A stretch of DNA of 64,000 bases. Origin: Heracleum sosnowskyi. Its lineage: Eukaryota; Streptophyta; Magnoliopsida; Apiales; Apiaceae. Position 1 is the stretch's first letter. Every line of letters begins with the position of its first letter. Location of the stretch: contig CM061242.1 in assembly GCA_030848705.1 (NCBI GenBank), forward strand, positions 130,024,757 to 130,088,756. Reading direction: 5' to 3'. Shown piece after piece: positions 41,684 to 53,672 of the stretch. The position numbers were made by a program, and so were the translations under genes. Under the pieces are notes generated by a model that was not told where the DNA came from, did no database searches, and saw only the letters and a list, made by a program, of their open reading frames with translations.

Positions 41684-42110
41684 GCAAAGAGCTATCGGTT
41701 TGACCAGCTACAAATGGATTAGCTAAATATTGGACCAAGGCCCATTAAAGAGCAAGTGAAATTTGAGGCCTATTATTAAGGCCCATTGGATAGGCCCAAG
41801 GAAGTCAAAGCAGAAGGATAGGAATTCACGGATCACCACGGCTGTAAATAAATATGGTTGGTAAATTTGTTTTATGATTATAAACACAAGTGCTGTGCGT
41901 ATATATATCGAAATGCTCCTCCTCAATCCTCACCCCCGCTTTTCACTCGCGTCCACAACACTCACTCTCCTCAAGCGCGTCTACACGCGCTCATTGCCTA
42001 TCTTGGTCGCCGGGGTTAGTCATTCTCTCAGATCTGCTATTCTTCATCATGTATATGTTTTGTATGTATCGATTATAAATCTTCTTGTTTTCCTTTTTGA
42101 TGAATCAAGT
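41604..42110. promoter_or_regulatory. Bidirectional promoter region between CPP1-like and NC2-beta genes
   Basis: The 507 bp between two divergent start codons must contain both promoters and leaders. A (GA)n tract at 41649-41684 lies 45 bp upstream of the CPP1-like ATG; in its transcript it would read (CU)n. On the plus side, CGCCGGG|GTTAGT at about 42009 and ATCAAG|T before the ATG could bound a leader intron of the NC2-beta gene. I see no unambiguous TATA box. Confidence 0.5.
41649..41684. repeat. (GA)n microsatellite
   Basis: About 17 GA units with one GG interruption, in the probable 5' leader of the CPP1-like gene. Confidence 0.9.
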
Positions 42111-42181
42111 ATGGAGCCTATGGATATAGTTGGGAGGACTAAAGAGGATGCTTCTCTTCCTAAAGGTCTCTCCCTCTCTCC

Positions 42182-42236
<55 letters not shown>

Positions 42237-42280
42237 CCCTCTCTCTCCCCCGCTCTCTCTCCCCCTCTCTCTCTCCCTCT

Positions 42281-42321
<41 letters not shown>

Positions 42322-45089
42322 TTTTGTGTATTTTGTGATTTTTTTTTTGTTTTTTTAATTGTTATCTGGTCGTTTCATGCTGTGTATATTAGTAAAGTTT
42401 CGATCTTGCTACCCATTTTTATTAAAATTTTCTTTTATATTCGTTTTGTGATTGTTTCATTCTGTTTCTATTAGTAAAGTTTTGATTTTTTTTTTCGAGG
42501 ACTAGTGAGTGTGTGTGTGTGGTTGTTAAAGTTAATTTGGTAAAATACCTGATTTACAAAACATGTGTTTTGATTTAGTAAAGGTTTGTTTTTTTTTATC
42601 AAAGTACACCTGTTTGACATGGAGCTAACTAGTTGACTAACTGTAGTATAATTTATTCAATTTTTCAACTTGTGGGGATGAATACTTAAAAGAGGATCAT
42701 AAATTGCATACTTTGAGCTAAGAAATTTGTGTACTTTGAGTTATCTGTTGTTCAATTTTAATGTTTAGAATTTGGGTTGAATCCGGATTAAGTGATCCAA
42801 GAGTTGTAGAATATAATTTGATTAGCGTAGACAAGTTTAAAGTTTAAACAATTTGGTGTGGCTACTTAGCTGATTAGATGCTTTCTGAAGAGGAAGCAAG
42901 ACAAAGTCATTCTTGTTGACATAGAACAAGTATTGCTGACTTCCTTGTACATAATATGCAGCGTAGTATAGGTATATATAACAAATTCTTCAATTTTTTA
43001 TGGTGGATATATTGACTATAATGGAAACAAATAAGCTTTTGATTCAATTGTTGGTTAGAGGAGCTCCAAGAGTTCTACGTGGATAAATATCTTTTCTGTG
43101 CTAGCCAGTCAAGTTGAGTCTAGTGATTGTGTTTGTAACTTTGTTTTTCTGTAGTTTACTTCAACTGTACATCTGTAATGTGCTGATGGTTGCACAACTT
43201 TTAAATTTTACAGCCACCATGACAAAAATCATCAAGGAAATGTTGCCTCCAGATGTCCGTGTTGCTAGAGATGCTCAAGACCTTCTGATTGAATGTTGTG
43301 TAGGTAAGAGGATTATTTGAAAGCGTGCTAGCAAGCAGTGCTTTTCCCTGATATGTAACATATTGCATTTTATCTATAAACCATAGATATTTCGCATTAT
43401 TCTGTGACATATAACATATAGGTTTTGTACTTTATTTTATCCACTAATAAGTACCTACTTTAGTGATCTGTTGCACGATAAATATTTTTCCCATTAAGTT
43501 TTCAAATGAGGATTTTAGAATAGGTATATTTTTGCTGCGTAATATATCTATAAACCTCTCCTGTATAATGGCGGCTGTTTTAATACATCAGATAGTTTGT
43601 CTCCAGTCATGCATTCACCCGATGGCAATGCATTATACTATCGTAGTAATGTAGCTTTGTTTTTATGTCCTGTGCCCAATTCCTTTTCCTAACAGAATTA
43701 ATCTTTCTTTTTCCGTGTCTGCAGAGTTCATTAACCTAATCTCATCAGAGTCAAATGAAGTTTGTAGCAGAGAAGATAAAAGAACAATAGCACCAGAGCA
43801 TGTGCTAAAAGCCTTGGAGGTTATTAACCTAATTTTATATGGCTGTTGATATAAAAAACTTCTTAATATTGCTCTCTTTTGAAGGCAAATTCTGTTATTG
43901 CTTTTTCATATAAGTTTACTGGATGCATAAAGATTATTGAATGCTAAAAATGATGTGGTGATATTGAAGTATTTACTAATACAACTTGAAACAGGACTTA
44001 AGATGGATTTAATTCTTTAAAATAGATATTAACGCATGTAAATGTTTGTGTAGGTTTAGTATTAATGATGAGTATTGATACATACATCTTGATCTAACAG
44101 CGTTTTTGTTTCTCCACCTTAGTAATATGTACTTGTGGTGCTTTTTGATGTTAGGACATGATGCATATTATTGATTACAAAATGCATGATATTTTCAGGT
44201 TCTTGGCTTTGGGGAATACATCGAAGATGTTTATTCTGCATATGAACAGCACAAAGTCGAGACTATGGTAATAGTTTATGTTCTATTGTTACTTGTATCC
44301 TGTCATCAAACCTTTGGTACAGTAAAACCTCTATACGGTAATATTCTTGGGACCGCAAAAAAATATTATTATAGAGAGGTTATTCTTTAGTAGAGGTTAC
44401 CATATAAATTTATAATTTAAAAAATTAATTAAATATATATTTATTATATATCTTAAATACAGAGAATGGTAGTATTGAAATCGAAAAGGTTTCAAGTCAT
44501 AGATGCTCGACAATATGAAAATATATTGGATACAACAAGGTGATCGTGTTGATAAGTTATATTATGTATGCGCAAGCTAAACATGCAGTGTCAACCCAAA
44601 CGATGAAGATATTATCACAGACAACTTTAGAAAAATATTTTAAGTCTCTTGAATGTTTATGTAACAAAATATATATTATTGGATATATATACACATAAAT
44701 TGTAAGCATTTTTATTCTTAATATAGAGGTTATTCTTAATTATAACTAGCCCAAACTGGAACTGTAATTTTTATTACAATAAAGAGGTTATTCCTATATA
44801 GAGTATTATTATATAGAGGTTCTGCTGTACTTTCTTTTGGTGATCACGTACTGGGTGACAGTAAATGGGTTAGTAAACTGCACAAAACTATCCCATTGAA
44901 TGTTCTTCAATGTATATATTTTTCTGACAGGATACGGTGAGAGGTGGAAAATGGACTACTGGAGCAGAGATGACCGAGGAAGAAGCATTAGCAGAACAGC
45001 AGAGAATGTTTGCCGAGGCACGTGCACGGATGAATGGCACTGCAGTGACTGCCAAACAACCAGAATCTGAGCCGAGTATGGATAGCTAG
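42111..45089 (+). CDS. NC2-beta / Dr1 transcription repressor subunit (NF-YB12/13-like), 5 exons
   Basis: Exons: 42111-42165, 43214-43303, 43725-43819, 44199-44267, 44931-45089; phases agree, 155 residues. NC2-beta (Dr1) pairs with NC2-alpha through a histone fold, binds TBP on promoter DNA and blocks TFIIA/TFIIB entry. In plants the gene is listed as NF-YB12/13. The H2B-like histone fold spans about residues 18-100: ATMTKIIKEMLPPDVRVARD, IECCVEFINLISSESN, REDKRTIAPEHVLKALEVLG. The tail has the conserved MTEEEALAEQQRMFAEARAR, a Dr1-type TBP-interacting segment. Intron 1 begins with a 150-bp CT tract and intron 4 holds an Emigrant-like MITE; neither touches an exon. Confidence 0.94.
42167..42320. 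repeat. (CT)n-rich tract at the start of NC2-beta intron 1
   Basis: About 150 bp of CTCTCC/CTCTCT on the sense strand begins immediately at the 5' splice site (G|GTCTCTCCC). The Ser/Leu/Pro-repeat open frames here are artefacts of the microsatellite. Confidence 0.9.
44320..44827. mobile_element. Emigrant-like (pogo/Tc1-mariner) MITE in NC2-beta intron 4
   Basis: The ends are CAGTAAAACCTCTATA and, reverse-complemented, CAGCAGAACCTCTATA. They are flanked by TA target duplications (44318-44319 and 44828-44829). The TIR matches the well-known CAGTAAAACCTCTATAAATTAATA of Emigrant-type MITEs. Internal TAGAGGTTATTCTT motifs repeat near both ends. 508 bp, noncoding. Confidence 0.85.
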
Positions 45090-46207
45090 ATTAGAAACAT
45101 TTGACGTTTACTCGTGTGCCAGTTCTTCACTAGCTTTGTACGAGAAGCCTTGTCTAGGTCATAGGCGTGCTTGTCTACTCCTATTTAAATTGTACTCAGA
45201 AATCATGTTTACATGTTGCTGTAATTACTAACGTGCTAGTCCGTGTAGAATACATTATGCTTGTTAGTTCTATTGATCTCAAACCCAAATTGTTAACTTG
45301 TTATTGAATTAGTTCTCGTTTGGTTAGAGCCTTTCTACAGTTAATTTTCGTTAATCTTTTTATATATAAACACTGAACAAAAATTGTTTTTGGCATTTAC
45401 ACCTCCGGGGCACAGAGAAACATTAAGGTACATCCACCATGTAATAATACTGTTTGTCATCCACCCACATAATTCCACATCTTTTTGTTCGGCCTCTTGG
45501 GGTGTTGACACGCTGTGTGTGTCAGTGTTGCTAATTTGAGGACCCATTACCGAGTCAATAGGTGTCATTTGTTTGTGCTCTTGAATATGTTTGTAATGGA
45601 GCCTTTGGGTGGCAGTTTTCAGATTTATTTGATAAATATTTGAACCATGACTTCATCATTGCACATGTTTCTTGGTGATAGAGGAGATGCATGACAAGTC
45701 TCTGAAGGGAAACATGGCCGCAGGAGGGTCTGATTGTTGCTGAAACCCAACATATTCAGTAGCACGCCTAAAAACCAGAAGACAGGACACAGAAGTTTGT
45801 TTTTGAAGAAGTATCACCAGTTTTCTTGTATTAATGATCTAATGCATTTTTAATCGGATTCAGGCACTGGTTCAGGTCAAAAAGAGTCTGCCGGACCACT
45901 TCACTCCTTACCCCACAAGAAACTGGGATAGTGAGGTAACATACAACCTTGTCTCCTAATTTCAAAATCCCCTGCTAAACAACTCCCCCTCCCCCTGTTG
46001 GTATAATTGGTGGGGGCAACTTATGTTTTCTTTGTCAGTATTCTTTTGCTCTACACAATAGGACTAGAAACAATAAATGGGGAATGAGCACTCACAAATA
46101 TATAAAGTAAAAATGTATTAGAATCTTTCTGTGTTTTCTTTCTCTGGCAATCCCTCTTTTGATTACTAGCCTGCCCCTTTGTTTTTCTTTCTTAGATAAA
46201 CACAATT
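45090..46207. other. Intergenic region between NC2-beta and the DUF617 gene
   Basis: This holds the 3' untranslated region of NC2-beta and the promoter of the next gene. A stretch at about 45857-45945 (CACTGGTTCAGGTCAAAAAGAGTC ... AAGAAACTGGGATAGTGAGG) has unusual complexity for intergenic DNA and might be a retroposon piece, but I cannot assign it. Confidence 0.35.
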
Positions 46208-46978
46208 ATGGCAAAGAGTTCGCAACACTTGAGCTCTAAGAGGCTCTTCCATTGGACTAAAAAGGTTAGTAATGAGGGTGAAGAAACTCCTTCAACCTTC
46301 AAGTCCTGTTGTAATATTAGCGAGGGGCAAAAATTGAAGGGTACATTGCAGGCGCAGGATGCAGACTCTCGAATTTCACTGTCGCTTACGAGAAAGAAAT
46401 TGCAATCTATAGCAGTATCTCGGGTGCACTCTGTTATTACAGCGTTTGCTAAGAATCGGGCGCACTTACAGCAGGGCCTTGGACCGCAAGTGGTGGGCAC
46501 CCTTTTCGGATATCGCCGAGGACATGTGCATTTTGTGTTTCAAAAGGAACCAAACTCCACACCAGCCTTCTTGGTTGAGCTTGCTACGCCAATAACCGGG
46601 CTGGTACGTGAAATGGCTTCTGGATTGGTTCGGATTGCACTTGAGTGCAGCAAGGGAGAGGAGGAGGAGAAGAGAACGTGCCGACTAGTAGAAGAACCAA
46701 CATGGAGGACTTTTTGTAATGGGAAGAAGAGTGGGGTTGCATCGAGGAAGGAATGTGGTCCAGAGGAGTGGAAAATTTTGAAAGCTCTTGGGCCAATTTC
46801 AATGGGGGCTGGTGTTCTACCAGCTGGAAATGAAGGAGAAGGTGGAGGAGATGAGATAATATATATGAGGGCAAAGTTTGAAAGAGTTGTGGGTTCTAGA
46901 GATTCAGAGGCATTTTACATGAGAAATCCTGATAGTAATGGAGCTCCTGAACTTAGTTTATACTTGCTCAGAGTCTAA
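46208..46978 (+). CDS. MIZU-KUSSEI1-like protein (DUF617), single exon
   Basis: 256 residues without an intron, the usual structure of this family. The founding member MIZ1 is an ER-associated protein needed for root hydrotropism; most relatives have unknown function. The conserved domain covers about residues 92-256: GTLFGYRRGHVHFVFQKEP, LVELATPITGLVREMASGLV, ALECSKG, TWRTFCNGKKSGVA, ISMGAGVLP, YMRAKFERVVGSRDSEAFYM, and LSLYLLRV at the end. Residues 1-90 are basic and low in conservation. No signal peptide is evident. The start ATG (AATTATGGC) is the first in the frame. It lies next to NC2-beta as in Arabidopsis (from memory). Confidence 0.92.
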   Translation: MAKSSQHLSSKRLFHWTKKVSNEGEETPSTFKSCCNISEGQKLKGTLQAQDADSRISLSLTRKKLQSIAVSRVHSVITAFAKNRAHLQQGLGPQVVGTLFGYRRGHVHFVFQKEPNSTPAFLVELATPITGLVREMASGLVRIALECSKGEEEEKRTCRLVEEPTWRTFCNGKKSGVASRKECGPEEWKILKALGPISMGAGVLPAGNEGEGGGDEIIYMRAKFERVVGSRDSEAFYMRNPDSNGAPELSLYLLRV

Positions 46979-48381
46979 GCAGTCATGACATGAAATGTTT
47001 GTTTTCATCTTTTATGATTCCCTTTCGTGATCCAAGGATTGAATAAGGTCTCTACTCTAATTATGCTTCTCTTATGTTCTATCTTCTTCTTTTCTGCTAT
47101 GGTAACCAGAAATTGTAAATTATTTTATTCCAAAGTTGTATGGGTGATATGTAAATTAGAAATCTCTTTCAAGTGTACCAGTGTAAGTGTTTGAGTTGTG
47201 GTTTCTGTTGCTTAAAACATGTTCGAGTTCTGGGTCGGTTCCTAGTTGGTCTCTTCAACCACCTGAGTTGGTTATTTAGCATGCAGAGTACCAAACGTAC
47301 TCTTTGGATTTTACAAATTTTACATTCAAACATTCTCTTTGGATTTTCTTGATTACTCACATTTCTTCAACCAAACGTGTGATACTCAGCAAACAATGTG
47401 TGTTTCTTGAAAATGTTTTTAAAGACGAAATATCGCAGAATTTCTGGATGAAACCATTAACATAGAGTTAATCCTTGGATCACAGTGACGGTAGTTGTAA
47501 AGATTTCCCACCATCTTAATCCTTGTTTTGAGGCTCTCATATCCTTTTCAAAGTGAAAAGAAGAAACTAGGTCCATTGTAGAAAACTAGAAGGATTGGTG
47601 TGTGGATCACACCATGGAGAAACAAAAAGATTCATTGGAGGGCCTTGAGTTGAGCCTACACTAGGCTGAGGCTTTTTCTGTTGAAAGAAATAACTCCAAT
47701 GATTTCTATCATTTTCTCATCATTGTTCAAAGATCAAAAAGTTGATTCTTGTGAATAAAAAATAGAGGGCAATAGCTTGTACTAAGATTAGAGTCATCAC
47801 CAGATAAAGCATAATTAAATATACTACTGTAGTTGCTAGTTGCTCAGTTAATGATATCTAAATTGCACTGCTTTTGTTTGAAGTTTAAAAGGTCCATTTC
47901 AACAGACTTGAAGGGTCACTGTGAAATATAATATTAATGCTGTTGCAGGTAATGATTAGGAGCTAATAGCTTCAACTTTTCTCTTTAATGACAAATAAGG
48001 CCACATTCATAATAAATAGGGTAACTGCACTCTGCACATAATAATAACATAATCATAAAATCAAATATAAAACAGTGTCTCAATTTATGGTCTAATGAAT
48101 AGTTAGAAGCAGAAATTTCTTGTCCAAAAAAAACAGAAATATACTGAACAAAGAATAAAAGAACACTTGAATCAGCAAAGTCTTCTCCAGGAAACATGGT
48201 ATTGGAGAAAGCTAGTGTTAGAAAAAGGAAAACCTAGAAAATGTGTCTAATGATTTTAATCATAAAGAATTACATGGAGTCATGATCACTCAGCAGATGA
48301 GATGCAGCTAGAACAGAAGCATGATAACCAATCTATAGTTTGTCCATCATAGGATCTCGTTCCCAGCTTTTTTCTGCCTCT
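46979..48381. other. Convergent intergenic region, no gene seen
   Basis: This is AT-rich sequence between the convergent DUF617 and kinesin genes, containing both 3' untranslated regions. No ORF with recognisable similarity and no transposon termini. Confidence 0.4.
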
Positions 48382-51300
48382 TCATCGCTTCGAAGGATCG
48401 GGTCTTTGGCGAGCAAAACCTGGCTGAATTGTTCAATTGATGCCATAAGGTCCGAACAGGAACAAAAACCAAAAACATGGATAAGAAAGTTGCATTAATT
48501 GAAAATTTAAAGAACTCAAAAGCATACTTATGTAAGTAACAATAAATTGTTTTGAGGAGTCGGGAGAATAAAATTTCTTATAGTGGAATGGCCGTAGTGA
48601 TTGGAAAGCTGCATGAGATTTTTATGTATCAACTGAAAGGGCTTATAATAATAACAATGACGAGTGAAAGAGCTTATAATGATAGTAATGACAGGTACCA
48701 TAATGATGACTCTACAAGACTTAAAATTTTTTGCCCATGGCTTTATTTTGTTTTTCAAGAAAGTTCGTGCAAATAAGTTCTACATTGTGACCAAATTAGT
48801 GATTTTTGTCAGTTACCACTCAGTTTCTTCTTACCATAAAAAGTTGGAAGGATTGTTTAGATACATTTTAAGATCATTCAACCTTATGAAGAAGTATTTC
48901 CTAGAGAATCCATAGGGTTTCTTATTGTTTACGTATTAAGAAACTGAATTCTTCTAGTTCTGTTAAACAATATAACATCTATGTCTAGTAGTCTTCCTGT
49001 TGCCACACAGATATGCTAGTTCCCTTAAATTATAATGTAAGCCACATCTAGGACAAAAATTTGCTTAATATAAGAAATATCTGGAAATATAAACAGAATG
49101 CAATATAAATGAAAGAAGAACTAAACTTTACCTGAAGAAGCATGGAGGGTGCAGCTGAAGCTTCAGAAGCAACATGGCTCCTAGTTTTTCTTCCATTTAA
49201 TGTGGTAACAGATGGGCTATTAGCTGTGGTTATATCCCAGAAACTCCGCTTTTTAGCTGCTGGGGCTGGAGATTGAAACCGATGACTTGGGCTTTTTAGT
49301 TCACCCTCAATTGTCTCCTTTGGCCTTAAACTTGCTCTAGTCACTGTTCTCTTTATCCCTTGCCCTCCCACCAGTCCTTCAGCTTGTTTGACACCTTTAC
49401 GAGAAAGATCACGAATAAAGGCATCTTTTTGCTTTATCTGCAACGCATGGTCCTTCTTGATTCTCTCAATTTCTGCCTCTAACGCTTTCACGGTCTGTTT
49501 TAGATCTTTCACTGTCTCCTCATCTCCCTTCTTTCTCTTGGATTCAGGTGTAAAACAATTCCCAGCCAAGAATGATGGCCGGTTTTTCTGTTTCTCATTG
49601 GCTTTGCAAGAAGATCGCGGAGGGGTTAGAAGTGAAGAACCTGTGGAAGGTGCAGGAGAGGAATTTGCTGCCAAGGATTGTGCTTGTACTGCTAACAACT
49701 TCTGCTTCTGCTTAGCCAATTGAACCCTCAGTTCCCGGTTCTCTTTTTGCAACTCAAGCAACAACTTAGCCTGGTCTGGTTCAGATTCAGGTACTTGAAG
49801 TATTTCCTCATTTGCATCACATGCCTAAAATTGACCAAGAAGGAAACATATCATCAGTACAACAATATTACATATAAAGTTATAATGTACCAAAATTGTC
49901 ACAAATAAACAAATACCCCTGTGCTCGACTACTTAATTGCTACCTAGGTGTATCTTATGTTCAGCATTAGATTAGAGAAAAATATTTTTCTCATGAATAA
50001 CTTTTAAAGAAATGTAACAATTCATATCGGGTACAACCTTGGTGCGGATCTCCTTGGCTCGATCAGCCCAATGAAGAGTGTTTTGTGTTTCGCCAAATGA
50101 GAGATTGCTTGGGCTGATATTGGCGATCATCACAGTGTTACAAGCTCCACCTAGCGAGTCCTTGAGAAGTTGGGTAAGCTTGGAGTTACGGTAAGGGATG
50201 TGTTTCTTTCCCTCAACGAGTGCATTGATGCAGCTACTCAGTGCAAGGAGGGACCTATTAATGTTGGCACCCTCAAGTGACCTAAGTGTTCTCTGATCGG
50301 TAGCCAAAGCTCTCTCTGAGCCTGCGAGATCAATAAGTGACAACTTTCCAACTCGGCTTACAACATTATTGGCAGCATCCATAACTCGATATTCAACTAC
50401 AACCTGGTGTAACATAGAAAAAATATTTTTACTTGTCTTAACATCTTAAGCTTAAATGAGAAGGTATATTTAAGAACCAAGACTGTGCAATTTACTGAAG
50501 AGAATTAAAATTTACCTGCAGAATGGCATGAGAACGTGAGGATGTTTCATTGGCCCGAGTTGGTTCAGTTGTCCGATTATGGTTTCCTTGTTGAAGTAAA
50601 GTCATCACCTGTTGTTAATCAAACTAGAGAATAAATCTTCATTGCATGATCAATTGAACTTTTACAGAACTCATATAGCCTAAAAGTTAAGAGAGTAGAG
50701 TTACTTCATCTGTTGAGTAAGCTCTGTACTGAGTAAGACCTGCTGCCACGATCCCCTGAAACATTTCGGACATTTTTACTTCACTATTAGACATATTACA
50801 AGGGGACTGGTACTATGATAAATTTCAATAACCTACAAACATATGACATTGTACCAATGTATACTAAGGTTCATGAATAAAGTCCCAATATATGATGAAA
50901 GCTTTATTTGAAGTATTATCATGCAAATTTGTTAAATTTTAATTAGAGATCTGAACCTGCTTATCTTCTCTCAGGACTAGAGGTCGTCCTGGTGAAAGCA
51001 AATCTCGGACAGTTTCATTGTAGACCTCAAGATAAGACAGATGAACCACGTGGTTTCCATCACAACTCCTCTGTCTAACCTTGTTGAAAAGATCTTTGAT
51101 TGCTAAAACCATCACACCTGGATTCTCCAATGTACCCAGCATTGTGTATGTTTTCCCAGCTCCGGTGGCACCATAGCAGAAGACTGACCCATTCCTCCCC
51201 TGCAAAATTGCTTCCACAAGCTCTGCTGTCCTGAAATGTTAAATTCAAATCTTTTGAGTTCCTTCTTGCTGAAAATAATACTTGTCATAAAATACAGCAC

Positions 51301-52679
51301 AAAATTTCTTTACCACGCGAGAAAAATTAATTTTTCCTAAAGCTCAATAGCATAGATATAAATTACATATGGCAGCATGCAGACGCTACACAGCACCGCG
51401 GGGCGCGCTGAGGCTCGACAGGGCGCGATTTAGCGCCCAACCGAATTTTTCAAATTTTGAATTCGAGAGTAACAGACTATTTTAAATATCTCTTCTGTTT
51501 TTAGTATTATTAGTTTTTCTTTCTAACATTTTCCTCTTTTACGTAGTTCCATATAAATATCAAATAAGGCAATAAAATGATCTTTCAGGTATTAGTAACA
51601 TAGGGTGACAAATACCATAAAAGCGTCTCTGCCCTCACCAGAACAATATATAATGCCACTGAACTCGGACTAAAATAGCTAGTTTCTTAAAACAAAAGTG
51701 GTTTTGCTTATTATATGTAAGATAACAAATCTGCACAAATGCTATGCATACATCTGCAATGCTTAATACTAAATTGACTTCATACAAGGAAATGAGGACT
51801 CATAGCTAAACAAGTAATGAAAATCGAAATGTGTAGTTCTACGCTAGTATATATATCAGCAGATATCATTTTAATTCAGCTCAAACAATTAAAGTCAATA
51901 TAAAGACAACAATTTTACGGAACTCACGATGTAGAATAAACTTCATTCTGAGTAGATGTATCAGGAAATGATGCATCAAAGGTGAAATGTCTGCCCCGAA
52001 GCCTCTTAAGCCTAAGATAATCATTCTCATTAGCAAATTCAGTCAAGTAAATATCTCTGTTGTTAACAATTCTAACACAACATCTTGATCCAGCATCTCT
52101 CTCCTTCTTCCCCATAGGCCTAAGCCTCACAAATACAAGAATTCTACTACCCCTCGATCCCAATTTCTGCGAAACAGTCTCCAATTCTTGCAGATTTCTA
52201 ATCCCTAATCCACCTCCCCCAATACCTCTAGGCTCAGATTGTGGCACAATCAAACCCCCCATCGATAATTTCCTTGCTACTGTATTCGACATTGAGGCCT
52301 TTTTCGGACACGAAAACCCCACAATCTTTTCGCCTTTAGCATCATCAATCAAAGGCTTTGGCACAACATAAGTCTTTGTAACTATACAATTAGGCATTGA
52401 ATTCTCTTTCATCAAATGGGGTTTCTTTGATTCCTCTTTGGGGTTTTCGCAAACTCGATTTCTCACATCTTTAGTACCCTGAATTGAAAATCTTGGAGTT
52501 TCTTGAACTGTAACACCAGTAGATGAAGCTCTTTTTTGCTGTTCATACAAAAGGGTCAAAGCCTTCATCTTTTCCTTCAATCCATAATGTGGGTTTCTCA
52601 TATGATGACTTAAATTGCAATCTTCTTCATCTCTTTCATCTGGGTGTGTTTTCATTTGAGACCTTGTTGAAACAGGCAT
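48382..52679 (-). CDS. Kinesin-8 motor protein (KIN-8A-like), 7 exons
   Basis: Exons on the minus strand: 52679-51928, 51230-50957, 50755-50705, 50608-50516, 50403-50038, 49824-49132, 48423-48382. All borders are GT/AG with matching phases; 756 residues. Kinesin-8s are plus-end-directed motors that regulate microtubule length. The N-terminal extension has LKEKMKALTLLYEQQKRAS. The motor domain starts at about residue 187 (RILVFVRLRPM) and has the P-loop GATGAGKT (271-278), switch I NETSSRSH (379-386), switch II DLAGSE (415-420), and HIPYRNSKLTQLLKDSLGG. A coiled-coil neck follows (AKLLLELQKENRELRVQLAK), then a Ser/Pro-rich basic tail ending PGFARQRPDPSKR. Extension and tail resemble Arabidopsis KIN-8A (At1g18550, from memory). 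Confidence 0.93.
51371..51440. other. GC-rich patch in kinesin intron 1
   Basis: About 70 bp (GCATGCAGACGCTACACAGC, then CGCGGGGCGCGC and GGGCGCGATTTAGCGCCC) stands out from an intron that is otherwise about 70% AT. I cannot assign it to a known repeat. Confidence 0.5.
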
Positions 52680-53035
52680 TTTGTTAAACCCTACAATCCA
52701 AACATGCCCTTATCAAATTCTTGAAAACCCGGTTTAAAAAAACCAAAAAAAGCTGATAATTCTTAACAAAATGAATATTTATATGAATGAGTGGCTGAAT
52801 AGTTGAAGAAGCAAACTGGGTCTTGACTGAATAGTTGTAAAATGAGAAGATTTTGTGTTTGGGGTCAAGAAAGTGAGATGTTTTGAGTTGTTTGGGTTTG
52901 GAGAAATCTGAGCCGTCCAGTTGAATAAAATGGACGGCTAGATTATATTCGGAATGGAGTTTTTTGAATGGGAGTGATAAGGACACACCACATGTTTCTA
53001 GATGAACTCTACCTACTTTGGATACAAGTGCTTGT
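52680..53035 (-). promoter_or_regulatory. Upstream region of the kinesin gene
   Basis: This is the probable promoter and 5' leader of the KIN-8A-like gene. An open frame at 53055-52684 reads through it, but it has no family resemblance and abuts the MITE. No TATA box is assigned. Confidence 0.35.
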
Positions 53036-53038
53036 AGT

Positions 53039-53224
53039 ACATCCGTCTCATCCATTTGTTAACATTTAAAATAAAGAGGTCGGCACACATTTTTTTCTTT
53101 TTAATTTTTATTCAGAACAAAAAAAAAAAAAATAATAGAATTATAATTTAAAGTGGTCTTAAAATACGTGTCGAGCCTTTTCTTTCAAATGTTAACTTCC
53201 TGCTAGGACTGGGACAGAATGAGT
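53039..53224. mobile_element. Stowaway-like MITE
   Basis: The left end TACATCCGTCTCATCCATTTGTTAACATTT and the reverse complement of the right end (TACTCATTCTGTCCCAGTCC ... GTTAACATTT) form an imperfect inverted repeat of the CTCCGTCCC type with TA borders. About 186 bp, noncoding. Confidence 0.55.
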
Positions 53225-53672
53225 ATTTGTTTAAGATGGAGTGTAGAAAGTAAAAGATGGTTTGGCAATAAGACTGTGTTTTGAAATTTGGTAACGGTCG
53301 AAACGTATGACACCATAAAGATAATAATATGCTAAAGAAGAATTACGGGACCACATCATTTATACACGATAGATGATTTTATTTTTTCTTTTAAAGTTAA
53401 AGGGTCACGGCCGTAAATTAACTCGGTATCTCAGATTACATCCGGTTTAAATATATGATACATGTCTTATATTCGTTTTATAAATAATTCAAATTTATCA
53501 AAAAAGTCAAAATTAAATATAAAAACGATCTCGGATATGAGTACTTATATATCCGCTCAGATTTAATCTCATATTATTTTTTATAAAATAATCCTACATA
53601 AATATGATCCATATCCGGTTCAAACCCGAATATAAATTAAAATATTAACATGTTACATTTTTAAGTTTAAAC
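53225..53672. other. Intergenic, no feature recognised
   Basis: AT-rich DNA with CCGGTTTAAATAT-like degenerate repeats (53440-53640). No gene. Confidence 0.3.

Noticed and set aside
42130..42474. Ser/Leu/Pro-rich ORFs in several frames
   Set aside because: Artefact of the CT microsatellite in NC2-beta intron 1.
52684..53055. 123-residue ORF just upstream of the kinesin start
   Set aside because: Low-complexity and not similar to kinesin N-termini. It runs into a MITE and has no splice link to the gene.
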